A stretch of 64,000 nt of DNA. It comes from Lucinisca nassula (taxonomy: Eukaryota; Mollusca; Bivalvia; Lucinida; Lucinidae). Below the pieces are notes generated by a model, which saw only the letters and a list, made by a program, of their open reading frames with translations, made no database searches and was not told the DNA's origin. Where the stretch lies: positions 91,103,108-91,167,107 of the forward strand of contig OY757023.1 of NCBI GenBank assembly GCA_963580285.1, read 5' to 3'. The translations under genes were made by a program, and so were the position numbers. Of this stretch, positions 42,850 through 53,437 are shown one piece after another (the first letter of the stretch is position 1; each line of letters starts with the position of its first letter).

Positions 42850-43319
42850 GTACACACCAATGTTTCTGCACTGCTTTTCATTATATCAAGATTATAATGC
42901 TCTGCATGCTGGGTAATTTTTACCAGCAGACGGCATTTAGAAACATTTTTCATATTTTCTCAGAAAACTGGATTTGACATCTCATGCAAATTATTGTGAA
43001 AAATAACAATAATTTGTCGTCTGCTGAATTAGCCTAGAGAGTGGTGTGGTAAAGGTTAAATACACTGTCTGCAGCAGACAGATGGATCCCAGAAATGTAT
43101 AGATTATATACTAGGTAAATGGTCATATTACGACATTATTGTGACGCCGGCTTTAAGCATGGTACAATATAGGATTTCTGTCCATTTGCCAAGCTGTTTT
43201 AATTTTCGTGCATTATACTTATGTAGCTTGCCTAGGTAAGAACCCCAGGGAAAGAACAGAATTTCTATCCCAGGCTGAAACCACTGATTTCATTACCTGG
43301 TGTGCAAGAAATATCATTC

Positions 43320-43470
43320 CTGCTCCACTGAGGTGGCTCTAACAAACACCCACATTCCATGTATGAAGCAGAAAAAAAAGATACATGTACATGTTTACAA
43401 ATTTTCATCAGAAAAATATATCAGTTTTAGAGTAATGAAATGATGCACTATGCCATATGGGTATGTTGAC
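43320..43470 (+). mobile_element. Palindromic MITE, right half
   Basis: GGTGGCTCTAACAAACACCC, then AAATTTTCATCAGAAAAATA and a GCACTATGCCATATGGGT end match the right arm of the second MITE subfamily. 43000-43320 holds nothing else recognisable. Confidence 0.5.
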
Positions 43471-43539
43471 CTAATAAAGTCTGTTCAGATTAAATTACTG
43501 GCTTTTTAATAAGTATTGAATGGGACCAACACAGGAACA

Positions 43540-43805
43540 AGTCCGTGAAATGAACACCCCTTAAACCCCACTTTAAATAGAGATTTTTGGGGTTTACGAG
43601 GGTGTTCATTATTTTTCTTATTTCCGCTCCAATACATAGGTTGTGGGTACACGTTTGAACCGCATCAATGAGGCAGTTCTAACGAGCACACACAACCTAT
43701 ATTTAAAGTATAAATAGGAAAAATATCTCAGATTTTCATCAGAAAAGTAGCCATTTTGGAGATGTGAAAAATTGCACTATGTTGCACGGGTGTGTTATCG
43801 TAAAG
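43540..43805. mobile_element. Palindromic MITE (second subfamily), complete
   Basis: ACAAGTCCGTGAAATGAACA left end, ACACGTTTGAACCGCATCA facing GAGGCAGTTCTAACGAGCAC, and a GCACGGGTGTGTTATCGTAA right end. Same interior as 25603-25882. Confidence 0.75.
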
Positions 43806-43921
43806 CATATAGGGCGGGCAAATCGAAGCTGAAAGAACAATAGATTATCGGTCCTGCCATTGTGGTAGATAATCGGTTAGTAATCGCTGAAGATTTGGTC
43901 ATAATTTTACCTGTCTGGCTT

Positions 43922-44469
43922 AAAGGTGCATTATTGAGCTATCTGGAAAAAATGCTTCCAAAAATAAAATACATATAGCAGGTATTTTTCTTTAAAACAA
44001 AACAAATGAAAGCATTTTATGCAAAAATGCGAACAATCATGATGACAGGTAAACGAGTTTGAGAGGGGTTCCCTAACTAGGTTTTGAACACTAGTTAGAT
44101 CTATTTTTAGTTCGTGACAAAAGTAGAATCCCCATATATGACGTTATGCGACGTTCATTTTTGGCCTTGTTTGCTAAGGCCATGCCTGAATCGGAAAAAA
44201 ATATGACGCTGAATACCATGCCATAAGTAATGACACTCAGAGACCATACTGTCGCCATGTATGTGTAAAGTGACAGATTTATTTTTAGAACAGAAATTCC
44301 GAACACATGTTCAGAGCGAAGGGTAAACACGAATGAAAGCGACCATTTTCACAAAGTTCTGAGGCTGTTTTTGTCTCCAAAAGTGTACATATGACAAAGG
44401 AGTATGCATTGAGATAAAAACCAGAAAAATTTTTTTGAGACCCGGTAGCTCAATAATGCACCTTTAAAG
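43922..44469. mobile_element. 548-bp TIR element in a dispersed repeat
   Basis: Inverted ends AAAGGTGCATTATTGAGC (left) and GCTCAATAATGCACCTTT plus AAAG (right). Flanking direct repeats TGGCTT at 43916-43921 and 44470-44475. The surrounding repeat (43840-44560, with ATTATCGGTCCTGCCATTG and ACTTCTACCATAT) occurs without the insertion at 55870-56010. An antisense 79-codon open frame inside (44091-44330) shows no motif. Confidence 0.75.
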
Positions 44470-44574
44470 TGGCTTTCTGTCTGGGCATGACTTCTACCAT
44501 ATACCGGTACAAACAAATCTGTGATGAAAATCATTTTTGTGGAATTGATCAATCTATCGATTATCTTTCTTTTT

Positions 44575-44775
44575 TTCTCCTATTACTGCTACTCGCTCAC
44601 ATCTGAGCTTTTGGAGCAGGATTTCCTGGGTGGTAACCATTACTTTTTTTTTTAAAACTATGTGGGTGAAGTGCCTTGCTCAAGGAAACAACACTTTGGT
44701 CAGCATGAGGATCAAACCCGCAACCTCTCGATCACAAACTCGATGCGCTACCACTGCACCAAAGTGCTCCATCTG
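44575..44775 (-). repeat. SINE family D, 5' half
   Basis: The complement carries the head TGGTGCAGTGGTAGCGCAT and a body with GAGCAAGGCACTTCACCC and GGAAATCCTGCTCC. It ends about 90 bp before NECAP exon 3. Confidence 0.8.
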
Positions 44776-44865
44776 ATTATTTGTTCCAGCCATAGTCATT
44801 TAACTCCAAAATGAAAAAAATTAACCATATTTGTGCAGTTCCAGTGTTCATTTTTTTTGTTACAG

Positions 44866-44970
44866 GAGAATTATTTGCGAAGTGTCCAGTAGAACAATAT
44901 CCCGGAATAGCTGTTGAGGCTGTCACAGATTCAAGCAGATATTTTGTTATTCGAATAAAAGATGATGGGG
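44866..44970 (+). CDS. NECAP: NECAP exon 3 (PHear domain)
   Basis: The acceptor TTGTTACAG ends at 44865. The exon encodes [19 protein letters not shown] and [16 protein letters not shown] and ends before GTAAGG, phase 1 on both sides. [10 protein letters not shown] is a hallmark of NECAPs. Confidence 0.96.
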
Positions 44971-45049
44971 GTAAGGTTTTTAATATTTCTCAAAATAAAT
45001 CCATGGAAACAGATGAGTCAGGGATTTTGTGATATTTGAAGGTTAACTC

Positions 45050-45200
45050 TTCTTAATTCTCCATATAAACCTATGTTGTGGGTATTCATTAGAACCTGCC
45101 CACTAACGCCGAGTCAGTTCTAACAAATACCCACTACATAGGAGATTTATGTGGAGAAATAAAGATTGTTATCCTTCAGGTATCACCAAATACCCTCCTT
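45050..45200. mobile_element. Palindromic MITE core
   Basis: GTGGGTATTCATTAGAACC and its complement GTTCTAACAAATACCCAC flank a short loop. The outer ends are lost. Confidence 0.55.
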
Positions 45201-45209
45201 ATCTCTTAA

Positions 45210-45431
45210 CCCATTGTATACAGGTGGACTGTTCCATTGCTATATGTTGGGCAAGTCCATTTGTCATATAAGGGGTGTCAGGCCTATTTTTTCATTTTTA
45301 TTCTATTTTTGACGGAAAATTCTATTAGCAAACAGTGCAGGCCCTGATCAGACGTCGGATTCTGTGGCGTCTGATCTTGGCCTGCACTGTTTGCCAGGGT
45401 ACCCCTTTAGGGGTTTCCCACATGCAATAGG
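45210..45431. mobile_element. TTAA-type MITE, complete
   Basis: Bounded by TTAA at 45206-45209 and 45432-45435. Inner ends CCCATTGTATACAGG and CACATGCAATAGG are inverted relative to each other. The core hairpin is on GGCCTGCACTGTTTG. Opposite orientation to 50027-50250. Confidence 0.75.
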
Positions 45432-45549
45432 TTAACTTAAGTCCATGATTGAACTTTTACAAGTGGATAGCCCCCACCCATCAGGCTTGCTGTAATTCTC
45501 CTAAAATTTTGACAAATTTGTTTCAGAAGTTACAAAGGTGCTGATGGAA

Positions 45550-45650
45550 TAGCTAACAGTGTAGACCCAGATCAGACTGCTCCTACAGGAGCAGTCTTAT
45601 CTGGGTCTGAACTGTTTGCTCTGGCCTATCTGCCCCTATACTAAGGATCA
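45550..45650. repeat. Hairpin core of the TTAA-type MITE
   Basis: GTAGACCCAGATCAGACTGC followed by its complement. No terminal repeats remain. Confidence 0.6.
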
Positions 45651-45727
45651 TTACAGTAGGTTTGGAAAATAAGTAAAATTATCCTTCAGTTATCACCAGA
45701 TACCAAACTTTTCTGTTGCTATGTAAG

Positions 45728-46063
45728 TGTGTGAGTGTGTGAATTTGGGTTTAACATCGCTTTCAACAATTTTTCAGTCATATCACAATGGTGTCTGGTT
45801 GGGACAGGGAGCTCAATGCTCACTTTTATAGTGCTGCCTCACTGAAGTATCATGTCCCAGACACATTACATGATACCACACCCAGTCACATTATCCTGTC
45901 ACTGGGTCGACCAGTCCTAGCTCTACCCCGTAAATCTGAGTGCCAAGCGAAGAGCAGCTAGTACCATTTTTAACGACTTTGGTATGTCGCGGCCCAGGAT
46001 CGAACCCGTGACCTCCCGTTCCCTGGAGTAGACACTCTACCAACTGAGCTATCGGGGCCGGTG
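45728..46063 (-). repeat. tRNA-derived SINE family C, full length
   Basis: On the complement: head CCGATAGCTCAGTTGGTAGA (A-box) and GGGTTCGATCC (B-box), body GCTCTTCGCTTGGCAC and GACTGGTCGACCCAG, tail AAAGCGATGTTAAACCC. Second copy at 51433-51772. Confidence 0.9.
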
Positions 46064-46163
46064 TTGCTATGTAAGTGTATGATGTTGAAAGTGTTGAAAG
46101 TCAAATAGATTCGTAGCTTGTAAAATTTGAACTAAGATCTTTTAGCATAAGAACCAGACACCT

Positions 46164-46381
46164 AGGGCCGTGTTGTTCAAAACTAACATTGTTAGTTAAC
46201 GTTCTATTAAAATTTTGATACTATAATATGACAAATATGCTGTTTTTGCTAAAAAAAATGAGCAGCTTATATTTTTTCAGCAAAAAGACCACTGTATTTG
46301 ATATTGTACTTGCTAGAACAGTTGGAAGTTTGACCACTAACAAGCTCGTTAAGCTAACAATGCTTTGAACAACTGGACCCT
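46164..46381. mobile_element. 218-bp MITE with GTTGTTCAAA ends
   Basis: The left end AGGGCCGTGTTGTTCAAA and the complement of the right end (AGGGTCCAGTTGTTCAAAG) match, continuing into the ATTGTTAG-TTAACG blocks. A right-end piece recurs near 23222-23275. Confidence 0.65.
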
Positions 46382-46394
46382 GATGTACGATGTA

Positions 46395-46556
46395 CATCTG
46401 GCTGGTGATCAGGAGGCCACAGGTTCAGCACTGTTGGGCTTGGTCAGTAACATTCTTTGATGGAGGTTTTTGTCATCTCTCCCACAAATTCAAGAAGGGC
46501 AGTTGTCATTTTCTGGTGAAAGAACATGTCCTGACCTGGTTAACAACTTACTAATG
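46395..46556 (+). repeat. SINE family B, partial
   Basis: GGCTGGTGATCAGGAGGCC, then AGTAACATTCTTTGATGG, CAAGAAGGGCAGTTGTC and CCTGGTTAACAACTTA. The head is truncated. Confidence 0.65.
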
Positions 46557-46633
46557 CCCAAAAGAGATACAGCAGAAAGAGGGCTCCCAAAATGCACAGA
46601 TTATTTAGAAAAATGTCCATAAAAATAGAGATC

Positions 46634-46756
46634 AACCATGGGTTTTCATGCATTAACATTCGCCGGGTCCCAAGGAAGATGTTTGAACATGAGGCCTCAT
46701 GTTCAAATATCTTCCGAGGGATCCGGCAAATGTTAATGCAATGATATAACCATGGA
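46634..46756. repeat. 123-bp palindrome
   Basis: Arms from AACCATGGGTTTTCATGC to its complement near 46756, containing TTAACATT-CGCCGGGTCCC and GAACATGAGG at the centre. The flanking GGGCTCCCAAAATGCACAG block recurs near 47170 and, diverged, at 55570, so it is probably the core of a dispersed MITE. Confidence 0.65.
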
Positions 46757-47409
46757 TGATCGTTGTTCGTGCATAACTTATGATTCAGACAGCAAATTTT
46801 GATGAAAACGCCCACACGCTCCATCTAAACTCCATATAAACTCTTCAAATGCAACTGGCGAACCAACATGGGGGCCAGCTCAGAATGTTGTTTACAGCAG
46901 TAACCATCTGACGGCATCATAGAACCCTAAAGCGCTACGTTCTGGGCTATAACGTTACGTCGCTCAACGTAAAGTAAACAAAGCAAGGCCAGTCTTGCGA
47001 TATCAAAAGCTCAAAATCCATGTTTAAACAGCACACAAATTTCATGATTTGAACATGGTTTTTGCTGTTTGAGCACGGCTTTCGGTCAATTTGACAATGG
47101 CTACAAACAGCCATGTGCATAGGTATTTATGCAAGAATATGGTTTAGAATATAATACAGCTAAAATAGGGCTCCCAAAACTGTATAGATTGTTAGGGAAA
47201 AAACATAATAAATGGTCATTTTACATCCCTCTTTAATCTTTGTAATATCCTAAACTATGGAATTATTAACAGGCTTACACTGAGTGCCTATACTGGCATT
47301 GGAAAGGAACAGTGATTTATTCTGCAACGTATCACTGATCCGAACAGCATGGTGTAAAAATGCCAGTTTATGACATCACTTGTAGTAGATTCTTCCGTTA
47401 AATAATTAT

Positions 47410-47539
47410 AGGTTATTGACTTTATACATATTGTGAAATATTCGGCACGAGTTCATATGGTGAAGACGCACTCGCAAGCTCGTGCATCTTCGCCATATGA
47501 ACGAGTGCCGAATATTTCACAATATAAAGTCAATAACCT
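47410..47539. repeat. 130-bp near-perfect palindrome
   Basis: GGTTATTGACTTTATA, ATTGTGAAATATTCGGCAC and GAGTTCATATGG face their complements around a short loop near 47473. It could form a long hairpin. No second copy is seen in the window; 46830-47400 and 47540-48020 hold no recognisable gene. Confidence 0.75.
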
Positions 47540-48028
47540 TTTTATTATATACCCAAAAATTCAAATGTCGGCTAGAATTCAGGATTGCCTGGTATGAATT
47601 TCGGAACATAAAATCAGATTATACATCTTAAATTGGTTTGAAATGGAAAATAATGGTCGTTAAGTGTCTCCCTACACGTTGAAAAACCACGCCCAACGGC
47701 GTCAAAGGGAAGACAACGTTAACGTTGGTGGATGTGACGTCATTAAAAACATTGACATTTCCAAGCACAGGACGCCATTTTTTCTGAAGCATTGGTTATA
47801 TTTCTTTCAAAATACTCCTGATTTCTTAGAAGAAAGTATTGAAAATCTAAACAGATTGCAGGTTAGTCATATTTGACAACAACAAAAGCGGTTTATGCAC
47901 TTTGTCAGAACCCATATTCGTTTTGTTTTAAGTTCTTTCAGTTGATACGCGCGACAAGATGGCTGTCGATTTTTAGTATCGAAATGGATAAATTTGAAAG
48001 TAGTTCTATTGTGAACGTGAATGCTTAA

Positions 48029-48624
48029 CCCTTTCCCACTCAGATACGTCTTTTACGCGTCTGCACCCCCCCCCCCCCATTTTAAGCCCCAGAAGCACCT
48101 AAAATCTGCATTTCTACCCCTGGATAGTTATGTTTGCTTTAGGATTTGTTGGGCAAAAAAGTTACCTGTTTTTTCGCGTGCTTCCCCACTAAAAATATTC
48201 TGGGGGGATTGAAGCTGAAAATTTTTGGGTGTATGGCCCAACCGGCAGCTAAAATTTATATCTGAGGGTATCTGGGGTCAAAAATGCCTGAAAATTGATG
48301 CTGATAAAACATGCTGCAAACAGTGAAAATGGCCAGTGCCAAACACCTTAATTGTTGCCTTGACAGCTGTGTGAAGATTAAAATGTGGTCAAAAATTCAT
48401 GTGAAAACACACTTTTTGCCAACTTTGAGATGCCCCCTCTTTACCATGACAACAATGATCAAGTCATGAAAGTTGCATTTGAAAGGCTACTGCCCAATGA
48501 ACATTCATACCGAGTTTGGTGTAAAACAGACCATCCATTATGAAACAATGGCTAGTTGAAGTTGCTGTCAGGTGCAACTCTGTGAAAATCACCGAAATTC
48601 ACAAAATCCCTGAGTGGTAAAGGG
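48029..48624. mobile_element. piggyBac-like MITE
   Basis: 596 bp flanked by TTAA (48025-48028 and 48625-48628), with ends CCCTTTCCCACTCAG and the complement CCCTTTACCACTCAG. TTAA targets and CCC-starting ends are typical of piggyBac elements. No transposase is seen. A C run lies at about 48066-48079. Confidence 0.8.
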
Positions 48625-48885
48625 TTAACTATGGGCAATATAAACTTAACTACGGGCAATATGGAAAAAATATTGACCGGTAACTTCTGTAGAAAGTAAA
48701 TGGGACATTTTCTGGGTATATAATAATAGTTTTAAGTAGACAAGTCACTTGCACTATATGCTCACACTCACAATTTGATCTACTTTACAGCTGACCCCAA
48801 ACTGTCATTTATTAATCAACAGTTAGTTCACTGCCCGAGTTGTTCTGTTTCAACCGTATAATAAAAGCGTTAATGTGTTTTCCAG

Positions 48886-48967
48886 GTCGCAGCGCATTTA
48901 TTGGTATTGGGTTTGAGGACCGAGGAGATTCTTTTGATCTAAATGTGGCATTACAGGACCACTTTAA
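48886..48967 (+). CDS. NECAP: NECAP exon 4 (PHear domain)
   Basis: Acceptor GTTTTCCAG ends at 48885. The exon encodes [19 protein letters not shown] and NVALQDHFK, ending AA before GTAAGT so that the Lys codon is split (phase 2). [10 protein letters not shown] is strongly conserved in the family. Confidence 0.96.
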
Positions 48968-49279
48968 GTAAGTAGCATAAAATGTGTTAGTGCTTATCAC
49001 AGTTGAAACATGTTTTTTATTGGCTAGAAACACATCATATGCAAGTTGCTAATCTGTGGTAGTTACATAGCGGGCACTACAACATTTTAATCGGACGGGA
49101 CCAAGTCCAGTCATATTGTGCCTGCTTTGGAAATAAGCAAAAAATTGTCACAGACAATCGCAGTTAATTTACTTTTTTTTTTTTTTTTCGTCTTTGGTTG
49201 TCACTCCATTGAATAACAGGAAACTACCTTAACACCATGTCCTTGTGGTAGGTGTGGTGTATAATTTTTGCAGTATGTC

Positions 49280-49980
49280 TCCCTTTACCCCTGGAAGAAT
49301 TCTCATTAAACTTTATACAAATATATTCCTTAGTGAGATGATGTGCAGAATATATAACTCAACCATGCTGGCTTAAGGCCAAGGTCACAGTTGAAGGTCA
49401 CAAGTTTGAGCATTTAATTTTGTGTTTGCTCCATATCTGCTTTACCCCTGGAAGGGATTTTCATTATGCTTTGATTTGTTTTTGTTTGTTTGAGTTGAAG
49501 ATTAATGTCCCCCGTCAACACAATATAGGTCATTACTTCCAATTTTGTGGGACTTCTACCCGACATAGATGACATGACATCTCAGACATGACATCTCAAT
49601 CCCTGCCGTCCAATGAAACCCAAACGCTTATATGCACTGGGCATTCTGGCTCACACCATTTTGCCTGGGCAGGCTTAGTCCTTCGAAGCCATTTACCAGT
49701 ACTCGTGAGTGATTAGTTTCAGCTCTGCATGGAAGCCACATGCAGCGATCTTTATACATGTACTTTGGACAAATGTATGCCTCAGTGAGTTCATGTGCAG
49801 GACCCATAACTCATACATGCCGACTCAAGATCGAGGTTATAATTTTCTTAAATTTGGTCAAATGTTTGGCTTAGTGACATAATATGCACATTCCATGACA
49901 CAACATGCTAGCTCAAGGTCAAGGTCACAGTTCAAGGTCATGAGTCTGCAGCTTTGATTTCCTGTTCTCCCCTCAACAAT
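49280..49980. repeat. Dispersed repeat units with a SINE family A insertion
   Basis: At least three diverged units carry TTAGTGAGATGATGTGCAG or CTCAAGGTCAAGGTCACAG blocks. A minus-strand SINE family A copy (about 49473-49746) interrupts them. They resemble the intergenic tandem units of element C in their AAGGTCAAGGTCAC motif only. Confidence 0.55.
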
Positions 49981-50026
49981 CAAAAGTAAGGATGGTTGGA
50001 TGGCTTGGTGTCTCGTGTCCTCTTAA

Positions 50027-50250
50027 CCCATTTTATGCGGGAAACCCCTAAAGGGGTACCTTGGCAAACAGTGCAGGGCCCAGATCAGACGTCACAGAAT
50101 GCGGCATCTGATCAGGGCCTGCACTATTTGCAAACAGAATTTTCCGTCAAAAATAGAATTAAAATGAAAACAATAAACCTGACACCACTTATATGATAAA
50201 TGGACTTGTCCAATATATAGCAGTGGAAGAGTCCACTAGCATATGATGGG
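50027..50250. mobile_element. TTAA-type MITE, complete reference copy
   Basis: 224 bp between TTAA at 50023-50026 and 50251-50254. Ends CCCATTTTATGCGGG and (complement) CCCATCATATGC. An internal hairpin is on GCCCAGATCAGACG facing its complement. Probably piggyBac-derived. Confidence 0.8.
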
Positions 50251-50489
50251 TTAAACAGTATTTCAGTCATGAAATGATAATGGAAGCATGATTTGAAAGG
50301 CTCAGTGCAATGAAGACCCATTTAAGCTGGTGAAGAGTTCCGCCACCATCGGATTTGATTCCAGAAACCCTTTTGATCTAAAATTGGGAGTGCTGATTAT
50401 AACCACTCAGCCATGCAGTGGCTTCAGTACTGCTCTGACTGTCATTCTGTGATGTGGGATATAGCTGTCATTCAGAAATCCTTCTTGTT

Positions 50490-50605
50490 TGCCTTATTTT
50501 TGCTTGAAAACATAGATTGTGGGTACGCCTTAAAACGGCCTCAATGTCACTAGTGTACTGTTCTATCAAGCACCCACAACCTATGTTTGGAGTTTATATA
50601 AGAAA
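50490..50605. mobile_element. Palindromic GTTCTAACGAG MITE core
   Basis: GATTGTGGGTACGCCTTAAA faces CACCCACAACCTATG around a diverged centre. Confidence 0.5.
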
Positions 50606-50779
50606 AATTTTGCAATGGTTAGTTTTGGTTTTGGTGATATGACATGCTCTTATGTGTCACAGATGTTTTGGCATTTAGGACATGGTTTTAGTTCTATATT
50701 GGATTCTTTTCTGTATGGAGATGCTTGATTGATGTGGATTCCGTGACTATTTCAACTTTTATCCTGCCGAACACAAGGA

Positions 50780-50995
50780 CCTTACCTTTGCAAACAGTAT
50801 AGATTCAGATCAGATGGCTTCTCTGATCAGGATCTACACTGTTTGTCATGCAGTTTGTGAATTAAATGAATACCTTACATCAAGTTACATGCATTGATTC
50901 ATTGTTAGTCGGACATGGATGTGATTAAATAAATTTGATCAGAACCTACACTGTTTGTCATGCAGTTTGTAAATTAAATCAATTCCATACGTCAA
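50780..50995. repeat. Duplicated hairpin piece of a MITE
   Basis: AAACAGTATAGATTCAGATC pairs with GATCTACACTGTTTG, then CTACACTGTTTGTCATGCAG is repeated at about 50837 and 50947. Related sequence is at 55290-55420. Confidence 0.5.
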
Positions 50996-51076
50996 ATAAT
51001 TTGATTGGTTGATAGTCAGAAATGGGCTTGTTGAATTAATTGTTCAGCAGGATAAGGGTTAATTCTGTATTTTCAG

Positions 51077-51185
51077 GCATTTACAACAAGAAAAAGAAGC
51101 TGAAAAATCTGTAAAGGAGTTAGAAAAGGGACCAAAGTTAGATTTAGGATTCAAAGAGGGCCAGACTATAAGAATAAATATATCA
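51077..51185 (+). CDS. NECAP: NECAP exon 5 (end of PHear domain)
   Basis: Acceptor TATTTTCAG ends at 51076. The exon completes the Lys codon, then encodes a charged helix (HLQQEKEAEKSVKELEKG) and PKLDLGFKEGQTIRINIS, the conserved end of PHear. Ends on a codon boundary before GTAAGT. Confidence 0.95.
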
Positions 51186-51202
51186 GTAAGTAGTGGTTCG
51201 CT

Positions 51203-52050
51203 GAGTAAATAATTTACTCATTTAATTACTCACTTAACCCATTTCAGACGGGAAACCCCTAAACGGGTACCGTGGCAAACAGTGCAGGCCCAGATCAGAC
51301 GCCGCAGAATGCGGCGTCTGATCAGGGCCTACACTGTTTCCAAAAAGTTCAGCCATTTTCCAAATGAATTTTGATCAAAACACAACCTGACATCCCTTAA
51401 TTTTTTAATGGACTCCTGCTATATATATATACCGGCCCCGATAGCTCAGTTGGTAGAGTGTCCGCTCCGGGGAATGGGAGGTCATGGGTTCAATCCCGGG
51501 CCGCGACATACCAAAGTCATTAAGAATGGTACTAGCTGCTCCTCGCTTGGCACTCAGATTTACGGGGTAGAGCTAGGACTGGTCGACCCAGTGTCAGGAT
51601 AATGTGACTGGGTGTGGTATCATGTAATGTGTCTGGGACATGATACTTCAGTGAGGCAGCACTATAAAAGTGAGCATTGATCTCCCTGTTGCAACCAGAC
51701 ACCGTCGTGATATGACTGAAAAATTGTTGAAAGTGACGTTAAACCCGAATTCACACACACACACACACACACAGCATTAGATTAGGATTCCAAAATATAA
51801 TAAGAACTTATTTACAAAAAGGTGCCTTAATAAAAATTACTTAAAATCCAACCAATAGTGTTATAGTTTGCTGAGTAAATAATTTACTAATTTAATTACT
51901 CTCTTAACCCATTTCAGACTGGAAACCCAGAATGCGGCGTCTGATCAGGGCCTACACTGTTTGCAAAAAGTTCAGCCATTTTCCAAATAAATTTTGATCA
52001 AAACACAACCTGACATCCCTTAATTTTTGAATGGACTCCTGCTTTATATA
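51203..52050 (+). repeat. ~200-bp direct duplication flanking a SINE, downstream of NECAP exon 5
   Basis: Copies at about 51203-51425 and 51872-52050 share GCTGAGTAAATAATTTACT, the CCCATTTCAGAC MITE end, AAAAAGTTCAGCCATTTTCC and CACAACCTGACATCCC. The second MITE copy lacks about 55 bp of the hairpin. The DNA just before copy 2 (about 51773-51870) weakly resembles exon 5. Confidence 0.7.
51433..51772 (+). repeat. tRNA-derived SINE family C, full length
   Basis: Head CCCCGATAGCTCAGTTGG (A-box) and GGGTTCAATCCC (B-box), body CTCGCTTGGCACTCAG and GACTGGTCGACCCAG, tail GTGACGTTAAACCCG plus (AC)n. Complement partner at 45728-46063. Confidence 0.9.
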
Positions 52051-52099
52051 AGGAAGAAGATTCCATTTGGTACAAAAAAGGTTAAGCATAAGGTTAACA

Positions 52100-52365
52100 T
52101 GTCTATGAAATGTATACCCATTGAAAACATACTTCATAGTGTAAAACTGGGCTTAACAGGGGTATACATTATTTGTCTTATTTTTGCTCCAAGACATAGG
52201 TTGGGGGTACTCGTTAGAGCTGCCTCAATGCCTCATTGAGACAGTTCTAATGAGCACCTACAACCTATGTTAGGAGTACGAAAAATATCACAAATTTTTA
52301 TTAGCAAAATTACTGTTTTGGAGATAAGAAACAATGTACAATGTCACACAGGAGTGTTATTGTAA
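52100..52365. mobile_element. Palindromic MITE (second subfamily), complete
   Basis: TCTATGAAATGTATACCC left end, GTACTCGTTAGAGCTGCCTC facing GACAGTTCTAATGAGCACC, and a CACACAGGAGTGTTATTGTA right end. Confidence 0.7.
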
Positions 52366-52453
52366 TGATATTTGGTCATGGTATTATATGACTGATGAAA
52401 GTTAATTACTTTGTCTCTGTATACTTGACAAGCTGTTTTTACTTTGCTGTTAG

Positions 52454-52830
52454 ACGGCCCCCGCCCATTGGGGCTTGAAGAAATAGATGGGCTGCATGAT
52501 GCTTCCACACAGAGCTGAAACCGACTGCACATGAGTACTGGTAAACTGCTTAGAGGATCTAAGCCTGCCATGGCAAAGCGGTGCGAGTCAGACCGTCCAT
52601 GCTTATAAACCCTATTGGTTTCATTGGGCGACAGGACTTGAGATGTCATTTCATCGCAATGCCAGGTAAAAGACCCACATAACTGGAAGCAACGGCTCTA
52701 ACGAGCACCCACAATCTATGTTTGCGGTATAAATAAGAACAATATCACAAATTTCTTCAGACAGTAAACATTTTGAATATACGAAAGAATGTATTATGTC
52801 ACACAGATGTGTTATTGTAATGAAAATTTT
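52454..52830 (+). mobile_element. SINE family A joined to the right half of a palindromic MITE
   Basis: 52454-52690 is the SINE from CCCCCGCCCATTGGGGC to ACTGGAAGCAAC. At 52691 it changes abruptly to GGCTCTAACGAGCACCCAC, the right arm of the MITE, which ends near 52830. The missing SINE tail and MITE left arm suggest a deletion or recombination junction. Confidence 0.75.
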
Positions 52831-53137
52831 TACTTGTCCTGCATGAACACAGGTGACAAAAGATTTTTCTGCCATGTTTCAAAGGAATACAATTTTTGGG
52901 ACTTCCTGATCGCATTTCTATAAACTCTGTCACTCAGAAAAAGAACTATGAAATCTATTTGACGGTAACTCTCCATTCTGCCGTCCATTCAGGGAGGGCA
53001 CAGGTCAATTTCTGGAAACAAAATAAGCGCTTTACTGCTTACTGGTACCTGCTTATTTATAAGTCTGCCTGGGAAAGTTGTTGTTAGGTGAACTGACTGG
53101 CTCTATATGACCTAAATAGTGATTACTGTACCATTAA

Positions 53138-53350
53138 CCCATTGCATGCGGGAAACCCCTAAAGTGGTACCTTGGCAAACAGTGCAGGCCCAGATCAGAT
53201 ACGTGGCGTCTGAATAGGGCCTGCACTGTTTGCTAACAGAATTTTCTGTCAAAAATAGAATAAAATGCAAATATAGGCATGACACCCCTTATATGACAAA
53301 TGGACCTGTCAAATATATAGTGATGGAAGAGTCCACTAACATATAATGGG
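53138..53350. mobile_element. TTAA-type MITE, complete
   Basis: TTAA at 53134-53137 and 53351-53354, ends CCCATTGCATGCGGG and (complement) CCCATTATATG, core hairpin GCAGGCCCAGATCAGA. Confidence 0.8.
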
Positions 53351-53437
53351 TTAAACTCCAAACCTAGCCAAAGTTCCATGTACTGTTAACATTTTGTTTG
53401 GATACCACCATTTTGGAGTAAAAATGCCTGTGTTGTA

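Noticed and set aside
44091..44330. 79-codon minus-strand frame with a hydrophobic stretch
   Set aside because: Lies inside a non-autonomous 548-bp TIR element; no motif and no start context.
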